Part shown: positions 1 through 6,593 of the stretch, in pieces
Layout: each line of letters starts with the position of its first letter
Position numbering within the stretch: the stretch's first letter is position 1
DNA from: CBDUXZ01 sp965371325 [NCBI: uncultured bacterium]
Lineage (GTDB): Bacteria > JAUYMQ01
NCBI GenBank assembly: GCA_965371325.1
Contig: CBDUXZ010000022.1
Location: 1 to 11,924, forward strand
DNA length: 11,924 bases
Reading direction: 5' to 3'
Notes under the pieces: model-generated
What the model was told of the DNA's origin: nothing
What the model saw: the letters and a program-made list of their open reading frames with translations, nothing else
Database searches by the model: none
Program-made: the position numbers and the translations under genes

Positions 1-1310
1 ACTTCCCGCCGCTCGGCGGCGGCGGGATCCCCCGTGCATTGAAGCTCGCCAAGTACCTTCCAGCCTTCGGGTGGGAGCCCCACGTGCTCACGGTTCGGGA
101 CGGGGTTTGGAGTGCAGCCGACGCTTCGCCCCTTGCCGAGCTTCCGCCCCAGGTAACCATTCACCGAACGCCAATGCTGCTCCCTGGACGGCTGCTTCGC
201 CGGGCGATTCAGGGTTCTTCCGGATCGCAAACCGTAACCGAGGATCGCCCCGCGCCGGAGCAGACCTCGTTCCTCGAGCACGCGAAACAGGTTTTCCGAA
301 AGGTCGCTTACGTACCCGACGAGTTCGTGGGCTGGCTCCCCTTTGCGGTGCGGCAGGCAAAGCGCATCGTTCGTGAGAAGGGGATCGACGCCCTCATTTC
401 CACCTCGCCACCTCACACGGCCCATCTGATTGGCCGAGCCATCAGGAAGGCCACGGGGGTGCCATGGATAGCGGACTTTCGCGACCCCTGGACGCGAAAC
501 CCGAGCTTTCAGCATGGCGGGGGGCTGCGCGGCCGCATCGAGGAGCGCCTGGAGCGTGGCGTGCTTGAGAGGGCGACGCGGATTGTGACGGTCACGGACC
601 CCCATCGCGAAGAGATCATCGCCGACCATCGCGACAGGGTGGATCCCCGCAACGTCCTCCTGATCCCCAATGGGTTTGACCCCGAGGACTTTGAGGGCGG
701 TACGCTGCCGGCCTCCCTCGCGCCCGATCCAGGAGTCTTCCGGGTCGTCTACACGGGCGGATGGTTCGACCACCGCTCGCCTCGAACCTTTTTCGCAGCC
801 CTCGCGATGTACCGTGCCACGCGTGGACTTCCACCCATCGAGGCGATCTTTGCCGGCACGACGCAGGCGGAGTTGAGCGCGGAGGCCGAGCGTCTCGGCG
901 TCTCCGCCCTCGTGCGATGCGTTGGGTATCTTGCGGCGCGCGAGTGCTGTGCGCTTCAGCGCAGCGCGGACGCGCTCCTCCTCGTCGTGAACGCGCGTGG
1001 ACGAGGAGTGACACAGATTCCCGGGAAGACATTTCAGTACCTCGGCGCCGGCCGCCCCGTCCTCGCCTTGTCGCCCCAGGGAATCGTGGCCGACCTGGTG
1101 CGCAAGACCGGAGCGGGCTCGGTGGTCGACCCTGATGACGCCAAGGGCGCCGCACGCGCCCTCGTGGCTATGGCCAAAGCGAAGTCGGCAGGCATGCCGT
1201 CCAGTGGTGCAGATCCGAGGGCTCTCGTCCCCTACACCCGAAGGGCCATCGCCGAGCGGTACGCCGCTCTGCTCAACAAGGTGAGCCATCCCCCGGCGTT
1301 TGGCGGATGA
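1..1310 (+). CDS. Glycosyltransferase family 4-like protein, 5' partial
   Basis: Probably transfers a sugar from a nucleotide-activated donor to a cell-surface glycan at the cytoplasmic membrane face; donor and acceptor cannot be told. The frame is open to the left edge and reads FPPLGGGGIPRALKLAKYLP, the typical glycine-rich N-terminal nucleotide-binding loop of GT4 enzymes. The true start is therefore upstream, and the TTG at 39 is only an internal leucine. About 435 codons are present, so little is missing. The middle has STSPPHTAHLIG and PWIADFRDPWTRNP, common in GT4 proteins of polysaccharide clusters. The C-terminal Rossmann half has VVYTGGWFDHRSP and PGKTFQYLGAGRPVLAL, where the donor-binding region lies; the usual two-glutamate motif is not obvious. 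It ends in TGA. A methyltransferase follows after 102 nt, suggesting a surface-glycan locus. Family confidence is high, specificity unknown. Confidence 0.88.
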   Translation, partial: FPPLGGGGIPRALKLAKYLPAFGWEPHVLTVRDGVWSAADASPLAELPPQVTIHRTPMLLPGRLLRRAIQGSSGSQTVTEDRPAPEQTSFLEHAKQVFRKVAYVPDEFVGWLPFAVRQAKRIVREKGIDALISTSPPHTAHLIGRAIRKATGVPWIADFRDPWTRNPSFQHGGGLRGRIEERLERGVLERATRIVTVTDPHREEIIADHRDRVDPRNVLLIPNGFDPEDFEGGTLPASLAPDPGVFRVVYTGGWFDHRSPRTFFAALAMYRATRGLPPIEAIFAGTTQAELSAEAERLGVSALVRCVGYLAARECCALQRSADALLLVVNARGRGVTQIPGKTFQYLGAGRPVLALSPQGIVADLVRKTGAGSVVDPDDAKGAARALVAMAKAKSAGMPSSGADPRALVPYTRRAIAERYAALLNKVSHPPAFGG

Positions 1311-1373
1311 ATCTCTTCATTGGCAGGGGCGTGACTGCCCGGGTCCACCTTGGCGGAGGCGCCGGCCCTGGGC

Positions 1374-1388
1374 GTTCCGTGACGGAAC
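1374..1388. repeat. 15-bp perfect palindrome upstream of the methyltransferase gene
   Basis: GTTCCGTGACGGAAC is a perfect 7+1+7 dyad ending 24 nt before the methyltransferase ATG. It could be a regulator-binding site or a small RNA hairpin. No convincing -10/-35 pair was found next to it, so its role is unproven. Confidence 0.4.
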
Positions 1389-1412
1389 CTGGAGTGAAGC
1401 GAGGCGCTTTAC

Positions 1413-2225
1413 ATGCAGAATGATGTAACCGCGATTACGGCAAGGGGGAGTCGCTTCTTTCGCAGTGCCGGGTTGGCAGTCGGTACGATCACGCGGGTCG
1501 TGCCGTATCCCGTCAAGCTGGCATTGAAAAAGCTCTGGTTCTACGGAAGGGATCGTTATTGTTCCTTTTGCCAGAGCCGTGTCCGCTTTTTTGCTTCGGT
1601 CGGGGATATTCCCCGTCCGAATGCCTTGTGCCCGGTCTGTGGATCATTCGAGCGGCACCGATTGGTTTGGCTGTTCTTCAGAAAACACACGAATCTTTTT
1701 GACCAAAACCCCAAAAGCATGCTTCACATCGCTCCCGAACCACAAATTGAACGAAAATTTAAAAAGATTCCTAATCTCAGATACCTGACTGCCGATCTTT
1801 TTAACCCCGCTGCAATGGTAAAAATGGACATCACCGACATACAATATCCTGATAACTCATTCGATGTGATTTACTGCAGTCATGTCCTGGAACATGTCCC
1901 TGATGACCGAGCGGCAATCCGGGAACTATATCGTGTGCTGAAATCTGATGGTTGGGCTGTGTTGCTGATCCCCATTACAGTTGAAAGAACATTGGAGGAT
2001 CCCTCAGTCAGTGATCCGGCAGAGCGTGAGCGGCTCTTTGGTCAGGAAGACCACGTCCGGCGATATGGCCGGGATTTCAGGAATCGGTTGGAGGAGGCGG
2101 GATTCCACGTGCAAGGTATTCCTGCTCTCGACCTCGTGGATCGGGAACAAATCGAATCGATGGGCGTGATCGCGTGTGAAGAGGTGTTCCTGTGCAAAAA
2201 AAATCCCCAGCCAGGAACTGTGTGA
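1413..2225 (+). CDS. SAM-dependent methyltransferase with N-terminal CxxC pairs
   Basis: A 270-residue class I methyltransferase, likely acting in surface-glycan or small-molecule modification. Residues 50-53 (CSFC) and 73-76 (CPVC) form two CxxC pairs, a probable zinc ribbon, followed by GSFERHRLVWLFF, which recurs in this methyltransferase group. The SAM fold follows: MLHIAPEP (103-110) replaces the classical glycine-rich motif I, as is common in this group; an acidic YLTADLF segment comes next; then MDITDIQYPDNSFDVIYCSHVLEHVPDD (138-165) and the LYRVLKSDGWAVLLIPI strand of Methyltransf_11-type enzymes. The ATG at 1413 has GAGGCG 6 nt upstream. Base composition differs sharply from its neighbours: positions 1741-1860 have 44 G+C of 120 (about 37%), against clearly GC-rich genes on both sides. 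Recent acquisition is the simplest reading. Substrate unknown. Confidence 0.85.
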   Translation: MQNDVTAITARGSRFFRSAGLAVGTITRVVPYPVKLALKKLWFYGRDRYCSFCQSRVRFFASVGDIPRPNALCPVCGSFERHRLVWLFFRKHTNLFDQNPKSMLHIAPEPQIERKFKKIPNLRYLTADLFNPAAMVKMDITDIQYPDNSFDVIYCSHVLEHVPDDRAAIRELYRVLKSDGWAVLLIPITVERTLEDPSVSDPAERERLFGQEDHVRRYGRDFRNRLEEAGFHVQGIPALDLVDREQIESMGVIACEEVFLCKKNPQPGTV

Positions 2226-2278
2226 CAAACAGTTAAGCGACGGCAGCCTGGACGTCCCCCCTCCTTGCAGAGTGCCCT

Positions 2279-3808
2279 CTATGCGACGGGCCGGTCGAGG
2301 GAGCGGTACTGGATGGCCTCGGCGACATGGGGCGTCCGGATTCCCGCCGACGATTCGAGGTCGGCGATCGTTCGTGCAACCTTCAGAATACGCACGTAGG
2401 CCCGCGCCGATAGGCCTAGCCGCTCGATCGCGCGCTCGAGCAGAGCCATCGCCTCGGGTTTCGGGTGGCAGTGACGCTTCACGTCGCGCGCCGTCATGGC
2501 GGCGTTGAAGGCGAGACCGGGCTGCGCGAAGCGCGCCCGCTGCCGAGCCCGGGCGTCTTCAACACGCGCGCGCACGAGGGACGACGGCTCTCCCGCGCGA
2601 TCATCGGTCAGCTCCTTCCACGGTACGGCGCTCACATCCACGTGCAGATCGATGCGATCCAGAAGCGGCCCGCTGATGCGCCCGCGATAGCGCCGAATTT
2701 CATCCGCGCTGCAGCGGCACTCCCGGCGCGGGTCTCCCAGATAGCCACAGGGGCAGGGATTCATGGCGGTGACGAGCATGAAATTGGCGGGATAACGGAT
2801 GGTCCTCAGCGCGCGGGAGATAGTCACGTCGCGCTCCTCGAGCGGCTGGCGCAAGACCTCGAGGGTGGAACGCCGGAACTCGGGAAGCTCGTCGAGAAAG
2901 AGCACGCCATGGTGCGCGAGGGTCACCTCGCCCGGCCGCGGGATGGCGCCGCCGCCCACGAGTGCGACATCGCTCACGGTGTGGTGGGGACTTCTTAGCG
3001 GGCGGCGGAGGGTGAGCCCCGCGCCGCGCCCGAGGAGCCCCGCCACGCTCTTGACCTTCATGACCTCGAGCGCTTCTTCGAACATAAGCTTCGGGAGAAC
3101 CGTCCCGAGCCGCCGGGCAAGCATGGTCTTTCCAGAGCCCGGCGGGCCGATGAAAAGGAGATTGTGCCCCCCGGCCGCGGCCACCTCGAGCGCTCGTTTG
3201 GCGTGCTCCTGGCCGCGCACGTCGGACAAATCCGCGCAGGCGCGGTCGTCGCCTGTCTCCTCTGACGGGCGCTCTGCAGACTCGGGTGGCAGATCGCGCT
3301 CGTCGTTCAGAAACTCGACCACTTCCTGCAGATGCGTGACGGCGTGAACGGCGATCCCTTCCACGATCGACGCTTCGCGCGCGTTCTCGCGGGACAAGAT
3401 GATCCCGTCGAGTCCCTTCTTCCAGGCCGCGATAGCCGCCGGGAGAGCGCCGGGAACGCCCTTGACGCTCGCTTCGAGTCCGAGCTCCCCGAGGAGGAGA
3501 TAGCGCCTCAGGCGATCGGGCTTGACCGTGCCGCCCGCTGCAAGGATTGCGCCCGCGATGGGAAGATCGAACCCCGTCCCCTCCTTGCGCAGGTCCGCGG
3601 GGGCGAGGTTGATGGTGACCCGGCTGCCCGGGAACGGGTAGCCGGCGTTCTTGATCGCGGCGCGCACGCGGTCGCGGCTCTCCCGAACGGCACCGCCGGC
3701 CAGCCCCACGAGCGTCAGCTGCGGAAGCCCGCCGCCCACATCGACCTCCACGTCGCCGATCGTGGCGTCGACGCCCAGCAGTGCCGCCGTGTGTGCGCTC
3801 GCAATCAA
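2279..3808 (-). CDS. comM: ComM/YifB-family Mg-chelatase-like AAA+ ATPase
   Basis: A 509-residue cytoplasmic AAA+ ATPase. In Vibrio and Haemophilus, ComM is a hexameric branch-migration helicase aiding integration of transformed DNA; elsewhere YifB proteins are widespread and less well defined. From the TTG start, the N-terminal ChlI-like domain carries [21 protein letters not shown] and the [31 protein letters not shown] stretch. Walker A is GPPGSGKT (221-228) and Walker B is [11 protein letters not shown] (301-311). [18 protein letters not shown] (349-366) is the family's cysteine-rich motif, and [12 protein letters not shown] follows. The length is normal. I chose TTG at 3808 because GGAGGT lies just upstream, the protein then begins like other ComM proteins, and a promoter places the transcript start near 3884. 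The frame stays open to a GTG at 3889, but that codon has no ribosome site and lies at or before the predicted transcript start. The gene converges on the methyltransferase. Confidence 0.95.
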   Translation of the reverse strand: MIASAHTAALLGVDATIGDVEVDVGGGLPQLTLVGLAGGAVRESRDRVRAAIKNAGYPFPGSRVTINLAPADLRKEGTGFDLPIAGAILAAGGTVKPDRLRRYLLLGELGLEASVKGVPGALPAAIAAWKKGLDGIILSRENAREASIVEGIAVHAVTHLQEVVEFLNDERDLPPESAERPSEETGDDRACADLSDVRGQEHAKRALEVAAAGGHNLLFIGPPGSGKTMLARRLGTVLPKLMFEEALEVMKVKSVAGLLGRGAGLTLRRPLRSPHHTVSDVALVGGGAIPRPGEVTLAHHGVLFLDELPEFRRSTLEVLRQPLEERDVTISRALRTIRYPANFMLVTAMNPCPCGYLGDPRRECRCSADEIRRYRGRISGPLLDRIDLHVDVSAVPWKELTDDRAGEPSSLVRARVEDARARQRARFAQPGLAFNAAMTARDVKRHCHPKPEAMALLERAIERLGLSARAYVRILKVARTIADLESSAGIRTPHVAEAIQYRSLDRPVA

Positions 3809-3890
3809 AAAACCTCCAACGTCAAAACCCCGAGCCTTCGACCTGGGTTTCGTCGGGAGCTCAGGGCTTCTCTGCCAGAGGGCGCCCACA

Positions 3891-3920
3891 ATGCTAGATG
3901 ACTGGCCGTGCCGATGTCAA
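3891..3920 (-). promoter_or_regulatory. Sigma70-type promoter for comM
   Basis: On the minus strand, TTGACA (3915-3920) and TAGCAT (3891-3896) are separated by 18 nt. The predicted start near 3884 gives a leader of about 75 nt to the TTG start at 3808. It lies back to back with the promoter of the M28 gene. Confidence 0.6.
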
Positions 3921-3951
3921 TAGAAAGCAGGCGAGGCCCCCGATTGGTTTG

Positions 3952-3980
3952 TTGCGCCCGCCTCCGGCCTCCAGTAGGAT
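3952..3980 (+). promoter_or_regulatory. Sigma70-type promoter for the M28/glutaminyl-cyclase-like gene
   Basis: TTGCGC (3952-3957) and TAGGAT (3975-3980) are separated by 17 nt. Transcription would begin near 3987, about 50 nt before the GTG at 4037. It lies inside the longer open frame that begins at 3908, which argues against that longer start. Confidence 0.55.
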
Positions 3981-4036
3981 GCTCCCCGCCTGGTTGCCCG
4001 CTCTCTTCTCTCGCTTCCGTAAAACGAGGGTCTAAG

Positions 4037-5326
4037 GTGCTCTACCACGTAAGGATGGCCGCGATCTTGCTGGCGGCACTGACGCCCATGGCTCTCGGAG
4101 ACGTGCAGTGTGAAGGCGAGCCGGCCGCCCCTGTCGGGGTACGGAAGACGCGTCCCCCATTCGATAGCCAGCGGGCCTTCGGGGATGCGGAGAAGATGGT
4201 GGCCATGGGCCCGCGTCCGGCTGGCACCGAAGCGGCGCTCCTCACCCAGAACTACATCATCGCGCAGCTGGAATCGGCCGGCCTCGTCGTTAGGCAAGAC
4301 TCCTTCACTGCGGCCACGCCGGCGGGCGACCTTCCCATGAAGAACATCATCGGCGTTCTCGAAGGAGAGCAGCCCGGTGTCATTATTATCGGCGCCCATT
4401 TCGACACCAAGCGTATTCCCGGCGCGACATTTCTGGGCGCGAACGACGGCGCTGCGGGGAGTGCTGTCGTTCTCGAACTCGCGCGCACGATCGTGGCGGG
4501 CGAGAAGCCCGCCTACACGATATGGTTCGTACTCTTCGATGGAGAAGAGGCTGTTGAAGAGTGGAGCTACCAGGATGGTATCTACGGAAGCCGGCACCTT
4601 GTGAGTACACTCCGGGAGCAGGGTCTGCTGTCAAACATTCGCGCGATGATCCTGCTCGATCTTATCGGCGATCGAGACCTGACCGTGCAGAAGGAGAGCA
4701 CCTCCTACGGCAGGTATCGTGAACTGTTCTGGGACTCGGCCCGAGAGCTGGGATACGGCGATTACTTCCTTCCGGAGTATGTAACAGTCGCCGACGATCA
4801 CACCCCCTTCGCGGAGGCGGGAATTCGCTCCGTGAATCTGATTGACTTCATGTACGGCAGCCGGCAGGTGCCTGGGAAATACTGGCACACGCCCGGGGAC
4901 ACGCTCGAGAACATCTCCGCGAAGAGTTTTCAAATCGTCGGCGAGGTCGTTCTCGCCACGCTGCCGAAAATCGAGCGCCTTATCCACGTCGTCGAGACAC
5001 GGACGGGCTACTTGCCGCTTCCCGCAGAAGCCGCGCCATTCCTTGCGGAGGAGGTTGCGACGGGGGACGGCGAAGACGCCGTCGGCGAGGTGCTGGGCGT
5101 GTCGAAGCCGGAGGAAGAGGAGGTGCCTCGCGCGGCGGAAGAGACCCCCCCGGGCGATACGGGATCCGGGGAAACGGAGGCGGCGCCTGCGGAGGAAGAT
5201 GCGTCGCCGGGCGATACGAAACTGGAGCAAGAGGGCGCGCCTGCGGCCGGGGAAACGGAAACGCCGGTGGCTGACCCGAACCTCGATGAAACGGAGTCGC
5301 CTGCCACCGAGGGGGCGGGCCCGTAA
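4037..5326 (+). CDS. Secreted M28-family protein resembling glutaminyl cyclase, acidic repetitive tail
   Basis: A 429-residue exported zinc enzyme of the M28 peptidase/glutaminyl-peptide cyclotransferase superfamily. Glutaminyl cyclases convert N-terminal Gln to pyroglutamate; M28 aminopeptidases remove N-terminal residues. The N-terminus is a signal peptide (VR, then AAILLAALTPMAL, likely cut after ALG). Motifs from the GTG start: GAHFDTK (His121), GANDGAAG (Asp137), FDGEEA (Glu170-Glu171), LLDLIGD (Asp208), DDHTPF (Asp254) and YWHTPGD (Trp283-His284). The combination FDGEEA..WS..D.IYGSRHL and the WHT motif follows the animal glutaminyl cyclase pattern closely, but the same metal ligands occur in aminopeptidases. 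After residue 327 come about 100 residues rich in Glu, Pro, Ala, Thr and Gly with repeated PGDT and GETE. The GTG at 4037 has GAGGG 6 nt upstream and is downstream of a promoter; the frame extends back to 3908 but that part looks non-coding. moaC follows after 18 nt. Confidence 0.85.
   Translation: MLYHVRMAAILLAALTPMALGDVQCEGEPAAPVGVRKTRPPFDSQRAFGDAEKMVAMGPRPAGTEAALLTQNYIIAQLESAGLVVRQDSFTAATPAGDLPMKNIIGVLEGEQPGVIIIGAHFDTKRIPGATFLGANDGAAGSAVVLELARTIVAGEKPAYTIWFVLFDGEEAVEEWSYQDGIYGSRHLVSTLREQGLLSNIRAMILLDLIGDRDLTVQKESTSYGRYRELFWDSARELGYGDYFLPEYVTVADDHTPFAEAGIRSVNLIDFMYGSRQVPGKYWHTPGDTLENISAKSFQIVGEVVLATLPKIERLIHVVETRTGYLPLPAEAAPFLAEEVATGDGEDAVGEVLGVSKPEEEEVPRAAEETPPGDTGSGETEAAPAEEDASPGDTKLEQEGAPAAGETETPVADPNLDETESPATEGAGP
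5150..5259 (+). repeat. Degenerate, shuffled direct repeats coding the acidic tail
   Basis: Three short DNA modules each occur twice: CCGGGCGATACG at 5150 and 5207 (offset 57), GCGCCTGCGG at 5183 and 5237 (offset 54), and CCGGGGAAACGGA at 5166 and 5247 (offset 81). Offsets are multiples of three, so the frame is kept, but they differ, so modules have been reordered and not simply duplicated. They encode PGDT, APA and GETE blocks of the upstream protein's tail. Confidence 0.65.
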
Positions 5327-5344
5327 GGCGCGGAGGAAGAGAGT

Positions 5345-5938
5345 ATGGCCACCCGAAAATCGCGCGCGACCCGGACATACCGGGGCGGTAGCTCCCCGGT
5401 GTCGCGGGCGAAGCGACAGCCGGCTAGAAAACGCAAGACCAAGCGCAAGACCGAACGTCTCACCCATCTCGACGCGCGCGGCCGCGCACGCATGGTGGAC
5501 GTGGGCGGCAAAGACATCACGGAGCGGGAAGCCCTCGCATCGGCGCGCATTACTCTCAAATCCGCAACCCTCAAGCTCATCCGCGAAGGGAAGATCGAGA
5601 AGGGAGACGTTTTCGCCGCCGCCCGACTCGCGGGGATTCTCGGCGTCAAGGCAACGCCGCGACTCATTCCCCTCTGCCATCCGCTCCCGATTACCAGTGT
5701 CGCCTTCGACTTCAAGCGTAAAAGCCGTCCGGTGCGGATCGACATTTTCTGCCGCGTCAAGACACATGCCCGGACAGGCGTTGAAATGGAAGCCCTTACC
5801 GGCGTCGTCGTTGCAGCGCTAACCCTCTACGACATGTGCAAGGCGGTCGATCGAGGAATGACCATCGAGGCTGTTCGACTCGAGCGGAAATCGGGCGGGA
5901 AGAGCGGGCTCTTTGATCGGGACATCTCCGGCAAGTAG
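5345..5938 (+). CDS. moaC: Cyclic pyranopterin monophosphate synthase MoaC, basic N-terminal extension
   Basis: Converts 3',8-cyclo-7,8-dihydro-GTP, the MoaA product, to cyclic pyranopterin monophosphate in molybdenum cofactor synthesis, in the cytoplasm. The family core begins at residue 39 (LTHLDARGRARMVDVGGKDI). It has EKGDVFAAARLAGI with the conserved Lys86, LIPLCHPLPI (108-117), GVEMEALTGVVVAALTLYDMCKA with Asp163 and Lys166 (E. coli Asp128 and Lys131), and a final KSGGKSGLF. All catalytic residues are present. At 197 residues it is longer than the usual 160 or so: residues 1-38 are extra and hold 16 Lys/Arg. The extension is probably translated, because the ATG at 5345 has GGAGGA 7 nt upstream. 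It lies 18 nt after the M28 gene, in the same reading frame and probably the same transcript. No other moa gene is nearby. Confidence 0.96.
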   Translation: MATRKSRATRTYRGGSSPVSRAKRQPARKRKTKRKTERLTHLDARGRARMVDVGGKDITEREALASARITLKSATLKLIREGKIEKGDVFAAARLAGILGVKATPRLIPLCHPLPITSVAFDFKRKSRPVRIDIFCRVKTHARTGVEMEALTGVVVAALTLYDMCKAVDRGMTIEAVRLERKSGGKSGLFDRDISGK

Positions 5939-6069
5939 GCCAGCACCGGTCACGGATCATGACGCATCCCGGGAGCCCGGGGAGATCGCGAAAGGCAGGT
6001 CATCGGGCTGTTCCGCCGTGCCGCGCCCGGGAAGGCGTCCTGACCCAAAGACGCTGCCCCGATGAGCTC

Positions 6070-6101
6070 AAAAAAGAAGACCGGGCGTAAGCCCGGCCTT
6101 C
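6070..6101 (-). terminator. Rho-independent terminator of the envelope operon
   Basis: A stem of CCGGGC/GCCCGG with a 4-nt loop (6081-6096) is extended past one A-C mismatch by GAAG/CTTC. On the minus strand it is followed by TCTTCTTTTTT. It lies 22 nt beyond the stop codon of the last operon gene, which fits termination of that strand. The plus strand has no T-run, so it would not serve moaC. Confidence 0.8.
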
Positions 6102-6123
6102 CCGTTTCCGGCAGGTGATCCCT

Positions 6124-6501
6124 CTAGTGTTCGATGAGCGTTTCGGGATCAAGCACGGGCTTGTAGTATCGGGGAGACGGGACGGGGAAGAGGATCGTCT
6201 CGTAAAGGCCACCCCATCCGCGGTCGGCCGACTGGACGATGCCGTCGGCGGTTCCGAAGGTGATCGCGGTGAATGGATCCCGCTGATCCACGTACTCGAC
6301 CCACGCGAGGGGGAGCTCCACCCAGAAGGTGAGGTCGTTTACAAGCCCCCTCCTCAGTTTCTTTAAGATCTTGGTCCCATCGCCGTCGTTCTCGTCGTAC
6401 TGCAGACCGGCCGCCGCGGGCAAGGGTGCGGCGAGCAAGGCCCCCACCAGCGACAGGACGGCAAACCACCTGGTCATGGTTCCCATCTTTTCACTTTTCA
6501 T
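6124..6501 (-). CDS. Small exported TIGR04073-family (exosortase-system-associated) protein
   Basis: A 125-residue exported protein with an N-terminal signal peptide (basic start, hydrophobic AVLSLVGALLAAPL, likely cut after PAAA at residue 31). The mature part reads KKLRRGLVNDLTFWVELP, ITFGTADGIVQSADRGWGGLYETILFPVP and YYKPVLDPE. This matches my recollection of the TIGR04073 family, named for co-occurrence with exosortase/PEP-CTERM systems; its biochemical role is unknown. I chose ATG at 6501 because GGAGG lies 9 nt upstream and the signal peptide follows directly. The frame is open back to 6801, but that part overlaps the upstream gene on the same strand and has arginine-rich shadow composition. 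It is last in a three-gene operon, 92 nt after an OmpA-like gene whose C-terminus carries a related domain. Confidence 0.8.
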   Translation of the reverse strand: MKSEKMGTMTRWFAVLSLVGALLAAPLPAAAGLQYDENDGDGTKILKKLRRGLVNDLTFWVELPLAWVEYVDQRDPFTAITFGTADGIVQSADRGWGGLYETILFPVPSPRYYKPVLDPETLIEH

Positions 6502-6593
6502 CGGCTCAGACCTCCAGCTTTCTTCCCCGGGTAGGGCGCCCTTCCGGCCGGTTCCGAAAAAGCCGCATGCGCCAAAATTCGCCAGGGACTCGG

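Noticed and set aside
616-1155. Minus-strand open frame opposite the glycosyltransferase
   Set aside because: Arginine- and glycine-rich composition without family motifs; shadow of the real gene.
2229-2278. Terminator between the convergent methyltransferase and comM genes
   Set aside because: I could not find a stem with a T-run in this 50-nt gap.
3332-3901. Plus-strand open frame of 189 codons opposite comM
   Set aside because: It lies opposite a highly conserved ATPase and shows no domain of its own.
4631-5767. Long minus-strand open frame of 378 codons opposite the M28 and moaC genes
   Set aside because: It is arginine-rich, spans two well-supported genes and has no recognisable domain; GC-rich DNA often gives such antisense frames.
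5968-5981. Two adjacent CCCGGG blocks after moaC as a terminator
   Set aside because: The loop would be too tight and no T-run follows on either strand.
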